A stretch of DNA of 64,000 nucleotides from Streptomyces ficellus (GTDB lineage Bacteria > Actinomycetota > Actinomycetes > Streptomycetales > Streptomycetaceae), in NCBI RefSeq assembly GCF_009739905.1, contig NZ_CP034279.1, positions 2,108,001 to 2,172,000 of the forward strand. The letters are read 5' to 3'. Both the position numbers and the translations under genes were made by a program. This document shows, one piece after another, positions 1 to 8,374 of the stretch (positions are counted from its first letter, which is position 1; every line of letters starts with the position of its first letter). The notes below the pieces were generated by a model, which saw only the letters and a list, made by a program, of their open reading frames with translations, had not been told where the DNA came from and made no database searches.

Positions 1-710
1 TCCAGCATCCAGTCGGCCACCGGGTCCTGTGCGACGTCGAGCAGCACCAGGTTGACCGGCCACGGCACCGCCGCCTGGGCCCGCCCCAGCGCCCGGCCGA
101 GGGCGTCCATGGGTACGTTGCGCTCGGCGCCCTCCCAGGAGGAGAGCTGCACGCCGATGAAGAGGGACGGGCTGTCGCCCTCGACGCTCGCGAGGCAGCG
201 GCGCGCGGTCAGCACCGTGCCGGTGGCGTCGAACTCGGCGGAGGCGGCGGACAGCAGGCCGACCGGGTCCTCCTGCCAGTCCGGCTCGAACAGCCGCACC
301 CGGCCGCCGCTGGCCGGGCCGTCGAGCGGGGTGCGTCCGGCGCGGCAGAGCTCGGCGACCACGAGCGGGGGCAGTGGGGCGCCGACGGCGCCGCCGGGGT
401 TCACGGCGATGCCGACCTGGGGCGGCAGGCCGCGGGCGAACTCGACGGCCGGGGCGACCGCGTAGGGCATGTGGGCGCCGGCGCAGGCGACGAACTGGGC
501 CTCGGAGCTGAAGACCGGCACGTAGACCTGCCCGTCGAGGTCCAGGGTGGGCAGGTCCAGGTCGCGGCTGTCGGGTGCGCCGCCGTTCGGCAGGGGCACC
601 CAGACGTGGCTGCGGCCCAGGACCTCGACGAGGCGGCCGCCGGCCGCGGGGTTGCCGAGCGAGGCGGCGAGCACCTCTTCGAGCTCGTTGCCCGGCCATG
701 CAGTGTCCAC
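1..710 (-). CDS. sseB: SseB family protein (enhanced serine sensitivity protein), 3' end cut by window
   Basis: About 236 codons are visible, running off the left edge. The GTG at 708-710 is chosen because AGGAG sits five bases upstream. The protein is soluble, with no signal peptide, and carries SseB-type segments such as 'GQVYVPVFSSEAQF' and 'PLPPLVVAEL' in two similar halves. SseB proteins are named for an E. coli gene linked to serine sensitivity; their biochemical role is unsettled. The gene follows a P-loop protein on the same strand after 75 nt, and both lie back to back with the glycine-riboswitch gcv operon. That fits a link to serine/glycine metabolism, but the link is inferred from position. 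The C-terminus cannot be judged here. Confidence 0.8.
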   Translation of the reverse strand, partial: MDTAWPGNELEEVLAASLGNPAAGGRLVEVLGRSHVWVPLPNGGAPDSRDLDLPTLDLDGQVYVPVFSSEAQFVACAGAHMPYAVAPAVEFARGLPPQVGIAVNPGGAVGAPLPPLVVAELCRAGRTPLDGPASGGRVRLFEPDWQEDPVGLLSAASAEFDATGTVLTARRCLASVEGDSPSLFIGVQLSSWEGAERNVPMDALGRALGRAQAAVPWPVNLVLLDVAQDPVADWML

Positions 711-785
711 TGGTGCTCCTGGTCCTTCCCCGCGTGTGCCTGTCGCTGCCCGCAGCACCCTAACGCGGGGCCGCGGGGCGGCGGA

Positions 786-1454
786 TCAGGGGAACGCGAT
801 CCGGGTGAGCGCGGACGCGGCGGGCCGGTCCAGCAGGACCGCTGACGCGCACCCGCGCGGCACGACGCCCCGCTGCGCGTCCCGCACCAGGCGCCCCACC
901 GCGCGGCGGTGCCGTCCGAAGGCGTACCCGGACACGCCGCGGCCCCGCTCGCGCTGGCCCTCCCGGGCGGTGCCGGGGGTGACGTCCAGCAGGACCAGGT
1001 GCAGGGCGCGGCCCCGCCGGGCGGCCTCCCGGGCGAGCCAGCGCCGCACCCAGGCCTGGGTGCCGCAGTCGTGGACGACGACGCTCCGCCCGGAGCGCAG
1101 CGTGCGCCACAGGCCCCCGTAGTGGGCGAGCCGGACGAGGGGGCGGTAGACCGCGTACGGCAGGAGGCCGGGCACGCGGCGCTCCCAGCGCTCCCGGGCG
1201 TCCTGCGAGTCGATGCCGAGGCCCTGGGCCGTCCGGGCGATCAGGGTGGACTTGCCGCTGCCGGGCAGGCCCGAGACGACCACCAGGTCGCCGGGCGCGA
1301 AGGTCAGCGCCCGGGGGCAGCGCCCGTCCCGGTCCCGCAGGTCGCGCACGACCGGCAGGGCGGGCGTCGCGGCCGCCCGGCCGCGCGCGGGCAGACCGGG
1401 CTGTGCGGGCACTCCCGTGGTGGTCGCGTACGCCCCGCTGTGCTGCAACGTCAT
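786..1454 (-). CDS. P-loop NTPase (AAA family ATPase / small-molecule or nucleotide kinase-like), 222 aa
   Basis: The ATG at 1452-1454 is preferred because GGGGAG lies seven bases upstream; a longer in-frame reading has no such site. A clear Walker A motif 'GLPGSGKST' follows about 55 variable residues, and a later 'VVVHDCG' strand and 'LVLLDVTPG' strand resemble P-loop kinases of the zeta-toxin/kinase-like group. No membrane segment or signal peptide is present. It is transcribed away from gcvT and probably shares a transcript with sseB downstream. The substrate is not evident. A good promoter for it lies at 1520-1547. Confidence 0.8.
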   Translation of the reverse strand: MTLQHSGAYATTTGVPAQPGLPARGRAAATPALPVVRDLRDRDGRCPRALTFAPGDLVVVSGLPGSGKSTLIARTAQGLGIDSQDARERWERRVPGLLPYAVYRPLVRLAHYGGLWRTLRSGRSVVVHDCGTQAWVRRWLAREAARRGRALHLVLLDVTPGTAREGQRERGRGVSGYAFGRHRRAVGRLVRDAQRGVVPRGCASAVLLDRPAASALTRIAFP

Positions 1455-1519
1455 CGCTACTCCCCCTGCTAGAACCCCTGCCGGATCCCTGGGTCGGTTG
1501 ACCCGACCCTTGCCCAAGA

Positions 1520-1547
1520 AGTGTAAAGAAAGGGTAATAAGTCACAA
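1520..1547 (-). promoter_or_regulatory. Probable sigma-70-type promoter for the P-loop/sseB genes
   Basis: On the minus strand TTGTGA (1542-1547) and TACACT (1520-1525) are separated by 16 bp, about 66 bp from the start codon. This is the most AT-rich stretch nearby. Assignment is by motif only. Confidence 0.5.
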
Positions 1548-1552
1548 GCGAT

Positions 1553-1580
1553 TTGCCGAGGGGACACCGCGTGCAATGAT
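1553..1580 (+). promoter_or_regulatory. Possible promoter for the riboswitch-gcvT transcript
   Basis: TTGCCG (1553-1558) and AATGAT (1575-1580) are 16 bp apart on the plus strand. This would start RNA near 1588, about 50 nt before the first glycine aptamer. It lies next to the divergent minus-strand promoter. The motif match is modest. Confidence 0.35.
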
Positions 1581-1635
1581 GTGCGCGCCGACGCACATTC
1601 GTGCGCCACAACCGCATACCGGCCGCTTGAATCCG

Positions 1636-1838
1636 CGCGGGAGAGTTCCGGGTCCGCCCGGGCGCCGAAGGAGCAAGTTCCTCCCTTGAATCTCTCAGGC
1701 CCCGTACCGCGTGGATGAGGCAGATCTGAAAAGCGGGCCGCCCCGGCGGCTCCACCCAAGGTGCAAGCCGAGGACCGCGCGTACGGCGTACGCCGAGGTC
1801 ACGGTGAACCTCTCAGGTTCCGATGACAGATGGGGAGG
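1636..1838 (+). ncRNA. Tandem glycine riboswitch upstream of gcvT
   Basis: Two consecutive aptamer-like units are visible. The first (about 1636-1735) opens with GCGGGAGAGTTCCGGG and contains GGCGCCGAAGGAGCAAG and the hallmark TGAATCTCTCAGGC. The second (about 1741-1836) contains AAGGTGCAAGCC, GTGAACCTCTCAGGTTCC and GATGACAGATGGGG. These are the conserved elements of the gcvT-type glycine riboswitch, which usually activates glycine-cleavage genes when glycine is abundant. The gcvT start is about 45 nt downstream. How expression is controlled (terminator or start-site access) cannot be decided from reading alone. Confidence 0.92.
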
Positions 1839-1883
1839 ATCGTCTTCGAGCCATGCCCGCCCTGGGACCTGGGAGCCACATCC

Positions 1884-2999
1884 ATGAGCACTGCCCCCCG
1901 CCTGACCGCCCTCGATGCCGTGCATCGTGCGCTGGGCGCGACCATGACCGACTTCGCGGGCTGGGACATGCCGCTGCGGTACGGGAGCGAGCGCGACGAG
2001 CACAACGCCGTCCGTACGAAGGCCGGACTCTTCGACCTCTCCCACATGGGTGAGATCACCGTCACAGGGCCGCAGGCAGCGGACTTCCTGAACTTCGCGC
2101 TCGTCGGCAACATCGGCAGCGTCGGCGTCGGCCGCGCCCGCTACACGATGATCTGCCAGGAGGACGGCGGCATCCTCGACGACCTGATCGTGTACCGGCT
2201 CGGCGAGACCGAGTACATGGTCGTCGCCAACGCCTCCAACGCGCAGATCGTGCTGGACGCCCTCACCGCCCGCGCCGGCGGTTTCGACACCGTCGTGCGC
2301 GACGACCGCGACGCGTACGCGCTGCTCGCCGTCCAGGGCCCGGAGTCGCCCGGCATCCTGAAGTCGCTGACCGACGCCGACCTGGACGGGCTGAAGTACT
2401 ACGCCGGTCTGCCCGGCACGGTCGCGGGCGTCCCCGCGCTGATCGCCCGTACGGGTTACACGGGCGAGGACGGCTTCGAGCTGTTCGTGGAGCCGCGGCA
2501 CGCCGAGCAGCTGTGGCGGGCGCTGCTGGAGGCGGGCGCCCCGGTGGGCCTGATCCCGTGCGGGCTGTCCTGCCGCGACACGCTGCGCCTGGAGGCGGGC
2601 ATGCCGCTGTACGGGCACGAGCTGACGACGGCCCTGACCCCGTTCGACGCGGGGCTGGGCCGGGTGGTCAAGTTCGAGAAGGAGGGCGACTTCACCGGCC
2701 GGGAGGCCCTCACGGCCGCCGCCGAGCGGGCGCAGATCGCCCCGCCGCGCAAGCTGGTGGGCCTGATCGCCGAGGGCCGCCGGGTGCCGCGCGCCGGGAT
2801 GTCCGTGGTCGCGGACGGCAAGGTGATCGGCGAGGTCACCTCGGGCGCCCCGTCGCCGACCCTGGGCCGGCCGATCGCCATGGCGTACGTGGACGCCGCG
2901 CACGCCGCGCCGGGCACCGAGGGGGTCGGCGTCGACATCCGCGGTACTCATGAGCCGTACGAGGTCGTTGCGCTTCCCTTCTACAAGCGCCAGAAGTGA
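1884..2999 (+). CDS. gcvT: Aminomethyltransferase, glycine cleavage system T protein (371 aa)
   Basis: The T protein transfers the methylene carbon of the lipoyl-bound aminomethyl group to tetrahydrofolate, releasing ammonia. The ATG at 1884 follows GGGAGCC; an upstream in-frame ATG at 1830 would lie inside the riboswitch and is rejected. The N-terminal '[20 protein letters not shown]' and '[10 protein letters not shown]' and the later '[13 protein letters not shown]' are characteristic of GcvT, and the length is normal for the family. It is the first gene of gcvT-gcvH-glyA. The P protein gene (gcvP) is not in this window, as expected if it lies elsewhere on the chromosome. Confidence 0.97.
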   Translation: MSTAPRLTALDAVHRALGATMTDFAGWDMPLRYGSERDEHNAVRTKAGLFDLSHMGEITVTGPQAADFLNFALVGNIGSVGVGRARYTMICQEDGGILDDLIVYRLGETEYMVVANASNAQIVLDALTARAGGFDTVVRDDRDAYALLAVQGPESPGILKSLTDADLDGLKYYAGLPGTVAGVPALIARTGYTGEDGFELFVEPRHAEQLWRALLEAGAPVGLIPCGLSCRDTLRLEAGMPLYGHELTTALTPFDAGLGRVVKFEKEGDFTGREALTAAAERAQIAPPRKLVGLIAEGRRVPRAGMSVVADGKVIGEVTSGAPSPTLGRPIAMAYVDAAHAAPGTEGVGVDIRGTHEPYEVVALPFYKRQK

Positions 3000-3075
3000 C
3001 CGCCCGCACCACCCGTCCGTCCACCCCGTCCACCCCGTGCACCAGCACTCCCCCGCGTACAGGAGAATTTGCGTC

Positions 3076-3453
3076 ATGAGCAACCCCCAGCAGCTTCGCT
3101 ACAGCAAGGAGCACGAGTGGCTGTCGGCCGCCGAGGACGGCGTGTCGGCGGTCGGCATCACGGAGCACGCGGCGAACGCCCTCGGCGACGTCGTGTACGT
3201 GCAGCTCCCCGAGGTCGGTGACACGGTGACCGCGGGTGAGACCTGTGGTGAGCTGGAGTCGACCAAGTCGGTCAGCGACCTGTACTCCCCGGTGACCGGC
3301 GAGGTCGTCGAGGCCAACCAGGACGTCGTCGACGACCCGTCGCTGGTGAACACCGCCCCGTTCGAGGGCGGCTGGCTCTTCAAGGTTCGTGTCGCGGAGG
3401 AGCCGAAGGACCTGCTCTCCGCCGACGAGTACACCGCGTTCTCCGGCAGCTAA
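3076..3453 (+). CDS. gcvH: Glycine cleavage system H protein (125 aa)
   Basis: The lipoyl carrier protein shuttles the aminomethyl intermediate between the P, T and L proteins. The ATG at 3076 has AGGAGA nine bases upstream; a longer in-frame reading that starts inside gcvT is not credible. The lipoyl-accepting lysine is K64 in '[14 protein letters not shown]', within the conserved beta-hairpin, and 'YSKEHEW' near the N-terminus is typical. It lies 76 nt after gcvT and 12 nt before glyA, so it is co-transcribed under the glycine riboswitch. Confidence 0.97.
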   Translation: MSNPQQLRYSKEHEWLSAAEDGVSAVGITEHAANALGDVVYVQLPEVGDTVTAGETCGELESTKSVSDLYSPVTGEVVEANQDVVDDPSLVNTAPFEGGWLFKVRVAEEPKDLLSADEYTAFSGS

Positions 3454-3465
3454 GGACCCTCTCCG

Positions 3466-4725
3466 ATGTCGCTTCTGAACACCCCTCTCCACGAGCTGGA
3501 CCCGGACGTCGCCGCCGCCGTCGACGCCGAGCTCCACCGTCAGCAGTCCACCCTCGAGATGATCGCCTCGGAGAACTTCGCCCCGGTCGCGGTCATGGAG
3601 GCGCAGGGCTCCGTCCTGACCAACAAGTACGCCGAGGGCTACCCCGGCCGCCGCTACTACGGCGGCTGCGAGCACGTCGACGTGGTCGAGCAGATCGCCA
3701 TCGACCGCATCAAGGAGCTCTTCGGGGCCGAGCACGCCAACGTCCAGCCGCACTCGGGCGCCCAGGCCAACGCCGCCGCGATGTTCGCGCTGCTCAAGCC
3801 GGGCGAAACGATCATGGGCCTGAACCTGGCCCACGGCGGTCACCTGACCCACGGCATGAAGATCAACTTCTCCGGCAAGCTCTACAACGTCGTCGCCTAC
3901 CACGTCGACGACGCGACGGGCCAGGTCGACATGGCCGAGGTCGAGCGCCTCGCCAAGGAGTCCAGGCCGAAGCTGATCGTCGCCGGCTGGTCCGCCTACC
4001 CGCGCCGGCTGGACTTCGCCGCCTTCCGCCGGATCGCGGACGAGGTCGGCGCGTACCTGATGGTCGACATGGCCCACTTCGCGGGCCTGGTCGCCGCCGG
4101 TCTGCACCCCAACCCGGTGCCGCACGCCCACGTGGTCACCACCACGACCCACAAGACGCTGGGCGGCCCGCGCGGTGGCGTGATCATGTGCACGGCCGAC
4201 CTCGCCAAGAAGATCAACTCCGCGGTCTTCCCCGGCCAGCAGGGCGGCCCGCTGGAGCACGTGATCGCGGCCAAGGCGGTCTCGTTCAAGGTCGCGGCGA
4301 GCGAGGAGTTCAAGGAGCGCCAGCAGCGCACCCTGGACGGCGCCCGCGCCCTGGCCGAGCGCCTGGTCCAGCCGGACGTCACCGAGCACGGCGTCTCGGT
4401 CCTGACCGGCGGCACCGACGTGCACCTGGTCCTGGTCGACCTGCGCGACAGCGAGCTGGACGGCCAGCAGGCCGAGGACCGGCTCCACGAGGTCGGCATC
4501 ACCGTCAACCGCAACGCGGTCCCGAACGACCCGCGGCCCCCGATGGTCACCTCGGGTCTGCGGATCGGCACCCCGGCCCTGGCCACGCGCGGTTTCCAGG
4601 CGGAGGACTTCGCCGAGGTCGCCGACATCATCGCCGAGGCGCTGAAGCCGTCCTACGACGCGGACGCGCTGAAGGCCCGGGTCTCCGCCCTCGCCGCGAA
4701 GCACCCCCTTTACCCCGGTCTGTAA
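3466..4725 (+). CDS. glyA: Serine hydroxymethyltransferase (419 aa)
   Basis: This PLP enzyme interconverts serine plus tetrahydrofolate with glycine plus methylene-tetrahydrofolate. The PLP-binding lysine is K230 in '[14 protein letters not shown]', and '[15 protein letters not shown]' near residue 55 is the usual active-site segment. Full family length. AAGGA is eight bases before the ATG. Being 12 nt downstream of gcvH and under the same riboswitch suggests glycine controls both cleavage and conversion to serine. A hairpin at 4763-4800 follows the gene. Confidence 0.97.
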   Translation: MSLLNTPLHELDPDVAAAVDAELHRQQSTLEMIASENFAPVAVMEAQGSVLTNKYAEGYPGRRYYGGCEHVDVVEQIAIDRIKELFGAEHANVQPHSGAQANAAAMFALLKPGETIMGLNLAHGGHLTHGMKINFSGKLYNVVAYHVDDATGQVDMAEVERLAKESRPKLIVAGWSAYPRRLDFAAFRRIADEVGAYLMVDMAHFAGLVAAGLHPNPVPHAHVVTTTTHKTLGGPRGGVIMCTADLAKKINSAVFPGQQGGPLEHVIAAKAVSFKVAASEEFKERQQRTLDGARALAERLVQPDVTEHGVSVLTGGTDVHLVLVDLRDSELDGQQAEDRLHEVGITVNRNAVPNDPRPPMVTSGLRIGTPALATRGFQAEDFAEVADIIAEALKPSYDADALKARVSALAAKHPLYPGL

Positions 4726-4736
4726 TATTCATAGAC

Positions 4737-4750
4737 GTTACGTACGTAAC
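4737..4750. promoter_or_regulatory. Perfect 14-bp palindrome, possible operator upstream of sdaA
   Basis: GTTACGTACGTAAC is a perfect palindrome in an AT-rich patch just after the glyA stop and 162 bp before the sdaA start. Its position before the glyA-distal hairpin means it could bind a regulator of sdaA or be part of the glyA 3' end. The regulator is unknown. Confidence 0.4.
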
Positions 4751-4762
4751 AGACTGGACTGC

Positions 4763-4800
4763 GGGGCACCGCGCACACTGAAGAGTGGGTGCGGTGCCCC
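4763..4800 (+). terminator. Hairpin between glyA and sdaA
   Basis: GGGGCACCGC (4763-4772) pairs with GCGGTGCCCC (4791-4800), with further pairing of CACT and AGTG inside. There is no long T run, as is common for Streptomyces terminators. It probably ends the gcvT-gcvH-glyA transcript. Confidence 0.7.
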
Positions 4801-4911
4801 GTCCCTTGCCCCCGCCTCCCCCCACCCGCCGCATCCCCCGCCCCACGCCCCATCGCGTTGTCCCTGCACCACCCCGGCAGACAGCGACGTCTTCCCACCA
4901 AGGAGTACCCC

Positions 4912-6282
4912 GTGGCCATCTCGGTCTTCGACCTGTTCTCGATCGGCATCGGCCCGTCCAGCTCCCACACGGTGGGCCCCATGCGCGCCGCCCGGATGTT
5001 CGCCCGCCGGCTGAAGAACGAGGGCCTGCTGGTCCCGACCGCCTCCGTCCGGGCGGAGCTGTACGGCTCGCTCGGCGCGACCGGGCACGGCCACGGCACC
5101 CCCAAGGCGGTCCTGCTGGGCCTGGAGGGCGACTCGCCCCGCACGGTCGACGTCGAGACCGCCGACGAGCGGGTCGAGCGGATCAAGGCCGACAAGCGCC
5201 TCAACGTGCTGGGCGCCCACGAGATCGGCTTCGACTTCGACGAGGACCTGGTCCTGCACCGCCGCAAGGCGCTGCCGTACCACGCCAACGGCATGACCCT
5301 GTGGGCGTACGACGCCGACGGCGCCGTCCTGCTGGAGAAGACGTACTACTCGGTCGGCGGCGGCTTCGTGGTGGACGAGGCGGCCGTGCAGGGCGAGAAC
5401 CCGATCGTCCCCGACGACACGGTGCTGAAGTACCCGTTCCGGACCGGTGACGAGCTGCTGCGCCTCGCCGGGGAGACCGGCCTGTCGATCTCGGCGATGA
5501 TGCTGGAGAACGAGAAGGCCTGGCGCACCGAGGAGGAGATCCGCGAGGGTCTGCTCGACATCTGGCGGGTCATGCAGGCCTGCGTCTCGCGCGGCATGTC
5601 CCGCGAGGGCATCCTGCCCGGCGGCCTGAAGGTCCGCCGCCGCGCCGCGAACACCGCCCGCAAGCTGCGCTCCGAGGGCGACCCGCAGGCGCTCGCCCTG
5701 GAGTGGATCACGCTGTACGCGATGGCGGTGAACGAGGAGAACGCCGCGGGCGGGCGGGTGGTCACCGCCCCGACGAACGGCGCCGCCGGCATCATCCCGG
5801 CGGTCCTGCACTACTACATGAACTTCGTCCCGGGCGCCGACGAGGACGGCGTGGTCCGCTTCCTCCTCGCGGCGGGCGCGATCGGCATGCTCTTCAAGGA
5901 GAACGCCTCCATCTCCGGCGCCGAGGTCGGCTGCCAGGGCGAGGTCGGCTCGGCGTGCTCGATGGCGGCGGGCGCGCTCGCCGAGGTGCTGGGCGGCAGC
6001 CCGGAGCAGGTGGAGAACGCCGCCGAGATCGGCATGGAGCACAACCTGGGCCTGACCTGCGACCCGGTGGGCGGCCTGGTGCAGATCCCGTGCATCGAGC
6101 GAAACGGCATGGCGGCGGTCAAGGCGGTCACCGCGGCGCGCATGGCGATGCGCGGCGACGGCAGCCACAAGGTCTCCCTCGACAAGGTCATCAAGACCAT
6201 GAAGGAGACGGGCGCCGACATGAGCGTGAAGTACAAGGAGACCGCGCGCGGCGGTCTCGCGGTGAACATCATCGAGTGCTGA
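4912..6282 (+). CDS. sdaA: L-serine ammonia-lyase (L-serine dehydratase), single-chain iron-sulfur type (456 aa)
   Basis: The enzyme deaminates L-serine to pyruvate and ammonia using a [4Fe-4S] cluster. The GTG at 4912 has AAGGAG eight bases upstream; an earlier in-frame ATG at 4789 lies in the intergenic hairpin. The N-terminal beta domain begins '[20 protein letters not shown]', and the alpha domain carries candidate cluster cysteines in '[15 protein letters not shown]' and '[18 protein letters not shown]'. Both domains are fused, as in E. coli SdaA. The gene sits downstream of glyA but beyond a hairpin, so it is probably separately expressed. Together they form a glycine to serine to pyruvate route. 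Confidence 0.95.
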   Translation: MAISVFDLFSIGIGPSSSHTVGPMRAARMFARRLKNEGLLVPTASVRAELYGSLGATGHGHGTPKAVLLGLEGDSPRTVDVETADERVERIKADKRLNVLGAHEIGFDFDEDLVLHRRKALPYHANGMTLWAYDADGAVLLEKTYYSVGGGFVVDEAAVQGENPIVPDDTVLKYPFRTGDELLRLAGETGLSISAMMLENEKAWRTEEEIREGLLDIWRVMQACVSRGMSREGILPGGLKVRRRAANTARKLRSEGDPQALALEWITLYAMAVNEENAAGGRVVTAPTNGAAGIIPAVLHYYMNFVPGADEDGVVRFLLAAGAIGMLFKENASISGAEVGCQGEVGSACSMAAGALAEVLGGSPEQVENAAEIGMEHNLGLTCDPVGGLVQIPCIERNGMAAVKAVTAARMAMRGDGSHKVSLDKVIKTMKETGADMSVKYKETARGGLAVNIIEC

Positions 6283-6363
6283 CCCGCCGCCGCCCGGCTC
6301 CCCGCCGGAACGTTTCCCCGGGGCGCCGGGCCTGGCGGAGGCGCCGGGCCTAGGGAGTACGCC

Positions 6364-7299
6364 CTAGCGCAGACCCAGGCGCAGGCTGACCCAGTGCGGG
6401 TCGGGCACCACCGTCAGCAGCGCCGACACCACGACGACCAGGGCCAGCACCGCCAGCTCGGCGCGGGCCGGGGTCGTGGCGTCACCGGCGCGGCGCAGCC
6501 TGCGGCGGGCGGTGACGGCCAGCGCGCTGGCCACGGCGACCAGGGCCAGCTTCGCCAGCAGCAGCCTCCCGTACGCCGTCGTGACCACCACGTCGGCGGG
6601 GAGGCGGCGCAGCGCGGAGCAGGTGCCGGTGACGGCGAGCGCGACGTACAGCCAGCCGGCGAGGCGGGCGTAGCGGGCCAGCGCGTCCCGGCCGCCCCGG
6701 CGCAGCCGCATCGTCCGCAGCACGTACGCCAGGCCGCCCGCCCACAGGGAGGCGGCCGTCAGGTGGACCACCGTGAGGGCGATGCCCAGTTCAGGGGTGT
6801 ACGGCTCGGGGTGGGCGCGCATCGCCTCCGCACCGACCACCAGGGCCAGCGGGGCGGCCGCCCAGCCGGGGCGGCCCAGCGCGACGCACCCGGCCGCCAG
6901 GGCGAAGCCGTTGGCCATGGCCAGCAGCAGCCCGCCGTCCCGGGTGCCGTAGGTGGCGGTGAGATCCAGGCCGCTGACGTCGGCGAGCAGCGCGATCTGC
7001 CCGGCCGACGCGGCGGCCCCGCCGAGGGCGGCCCACAGCGACAGGGCGCGCGGCAGGGCGCCCGGGCCGGCCAGCCGGACGCCCGCCAGCTCGCCGAGGT
7101 GCACCGCGAGCGCGGCGAACACGGCGACGCGCAGGCAGGTCGTCGCCCCGGCGGCGGGGATGTGCAGCTCCCCCGTGCCGCGCGCGGCGACGCCCGCGCC
7201 GGACACGGCGACCGCCAGGGCGACGGCCCCGCCGGCTGCGAGCAGCGCGCGGCGCCGCCCGGATCGCCGGACGGCGCCGTCTTCGGTGTCTACGGTCAC
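6364..7299 (-). CDS. CopD-family copper resistance membrane protein (311 aa)
   Basis: Eight or so hydrophobic segments span the protein, with the CopD domain in the C-terminal half ('LTVVHLTAASLWAGGLAYVL'). Family members are linked to copper uptake or resistance; histidines in membrane segments are candidate metal ligands. The start ATG (7297-7299) overlaps the stop of an EF-hand gene (ATGA), so translation is likely coupled. A short inverted repeat CTAGGG/CCCTAG (6350-6367) straddles the stop codon. No CopC-like periplasmic partner is seen, so the exact metal role is uncertain. Confidence 0.8.
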   Translation of the reverse strand: MTVDTEDGAVRRSGRRRALLAAGGAVALAVAVSGAGVAARGTGELHIPAAGATTCLRVAVFAALAVHLGELAGVRLAGPGALPRALSLWAALGGAAASAGQIALLADVSGLDLTATYGTRDGGLLLAMANGFALAAGCVALGRPGWAAAPLALVVGAEAMRAHPEPYTPELGIALTVVHLTAASLWAGGLAYVLRTMRLRRGGRDALARYARLAGWLYVALAVTGTCSALRRLPADVVVTTAYGRLLLAKLALVAVASALAVTARRRLRRAGDATTPARAELAVLALVVVVSALLTVVPDPHWVSLRLGLR

Positions 7300-7511
7300 G
7301 CCTTGTTGAGGTGCGCCCAGAACTCGTCGAAGGTGAGCTGCCCGTCGCCGTTGCCGTCCTGCGAGTTGATCACGGCCTGGGCGACGGTCTCCGTGACGTT
7401 GAAGTCGCCGAGCTGCGCCATGACGCTCTTGTACTCGGCGGCCGTGATGCGGCCGTCCCCGTTCACGTCGTACCGCTCGAACGCCTTGCGTGCCGCCTCG
7501 ATGTCCGCCAC
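7296..7511 (-). CDS. Small EF-hand calcium-binding protein, CabC/CabD-like (71 aa)
   Basis: Two textbook EF-hand loops are present: residues 15-26 (D15, N17, D19, G20, I22, E26) and 52-63 (D52, N54, D56, G57, L59, E63). All ligand positions are intact. The protein is short, soluble and acidic, like the Streptomyces calmodulin-like proteins CabC and CabD; the genomic position near sdaA suggests CabD, but I recall that rather than tested it. The four-base overlap with the CopD gene suggests the two act together. A GCCGATAA box lies about 40 bp upstream on the same strand. Confidence 0.9.
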   Translation of the reverse strand: MADIEAARKAFERYDVNGDGRITAAEYKSVMAQLGDFNVTETVAQAVINSQDGNGDGQLTFDEFWAHLNKA

Positions 7512-7607
7512 TGGTCCACCCCTTCTTGGTGCATAACTGACGCCGGTCAGATTATCGGCAGGGGTGGTGGCTCATCGGCAGGGGTGGGGACGGGCAGGGC
7601 GGCGGGG

Positions 7608-8276
7608 TCAGCGGCGCCAGGGCTCGTAGTGCGGGTTGTCCTCGCACTCCGTCATGATCTCGGTCTTCTTCACCAGGTCGACCGGGCAGGCGCCGACGAT
7701 GTGCTTGCGGGCGATGCCGCCGGGGAAGGCGACCTCTTCCTGATCGGCGTACTTGTGCGTGTCACCGATGGTCTTGTTGACGTCCACGCCCTTCGGGGCG
7801 TCCACGTAGTAGTTGAAGCCGCTCTTCCACTTCTTGTAGAGGTCATGGTCGTAGGAGGTCGAGACGTAGGGCGAGTCCTGGTTGACCAGGACGTACTTCT
7901 CGATGTCGTACTGGCCGTCGAGCGGCGCCTTCGGGTGGAAGCCCTGCTCGAAGATCACCGCGGGCGGGCGGTTGTCGGCACGGTAGAGCTGCTTGCAGTT
8001 GGCCCGCCAGGACGGGGCGGGGGTGATCCGGTCGGGGTCGACCCTGCGGTCGGCCGCCGGGTACAGCCGGTCCTCGACGACGGGGCAGCTCGCCGGGCCT
8101 TTCGCCGCGACGGCGAAGGCGGGGACGGCGGAGGCGGGGGCGGCGGGGGCGGCCGTGGCGACGGCGGAGGCGGTCCCGGTGGACGGGGTGGCCTCGGTGG
8201 AGGCCGCGGGCACGAGCACGGCGGCGACGGACATGGCGAGCAGGGCGGCGCGGCGCCGCAGGCGAGGTGTGATCAC
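7608..8276 (-). CDS. Secreted DNA-guanine mono-ADP-ribosyltransferase, ScARP/pierisin-like (222 aa)
   Basis: A basic N-terminus and hydrophobic stretch (residues 5-25) form a signal peptide, followed by an Ala/Thr-rich linker. The catalytic domain has the R-S-E pattern of ADP-ribosyltransferases: R99 in 'LYRADNRPP', the STS motif at 139-141, and Q179-E180-E181 in 'DQEEVAFPGGI'. The Q-x-E pair is typical of ScARP, scabin and pierisin, which modify guanine bases rather than protein. Four cysteines (64, 94, 197, 211) could form two disulfides. GTG at 8276 is chosen because AGGG lies eight bases upstream; a GTG at 8306 in frame lacks one. No immunity gene is obvious nearby. Confidence 0.85.
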   Translation of the reverse strand: MITPRLRRRAALLAMSVAAVLVPAASTEATPSTGTASAVATAAPAAPASAVPAFAVAAKGPASCPVVEDRLYPAADRRVDPDRITPAPSWRANCKQLYRADNRPPAVIFEQGFHPKAPLDGQYDIEKYVLVNQDSPYVSTSYDHDLYKKWKSGFNYYVDAPKGVDVNKTIGDTHKYADQEEVAFPGGIARKHIVGACPVDLVKKTEIMTECEDNPHYEPWRR

Positions 8277-8334
8277 GGCGATCACCCTGTCGGCCGGGCG
8301 GCCCACCGCTGTGGATCTTCACCCGATCGGCGGC

Positions 8335-8374
8335 GTGTCAGCGGAAGACGCCGGGTGTCAGCGGAAGACGCCGG
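8335..8374. repeat. Perfect 20-bp tandem duplication across a stop codon
   Basis: The 20-mer GTGTCAGCGGAAGACGCCGG occurs twice head to tail (8335-8354, 8355-8374). The second copy contains the stop codon and last codons of the beta-propeller lipoprotein; the first is a duplicate just downstream of that stop. Confidence 0.9.

Noticed and set aside
6322..6351. Direct repeat GGCGCCGGGCCT (two copies) after sdaA as a terminator or att site
   Set aside because: Copies are direct, not inverted, and short; probably chance in GC-rich sequence.
7554..7587. Direct repeat ATCGGCAGGGGTGG upstream of the EF-hand gene as an operator
   Set aside because: Only two short copies without symmetry; not enough to claim regulation beyond noting the GCCGATAA box.
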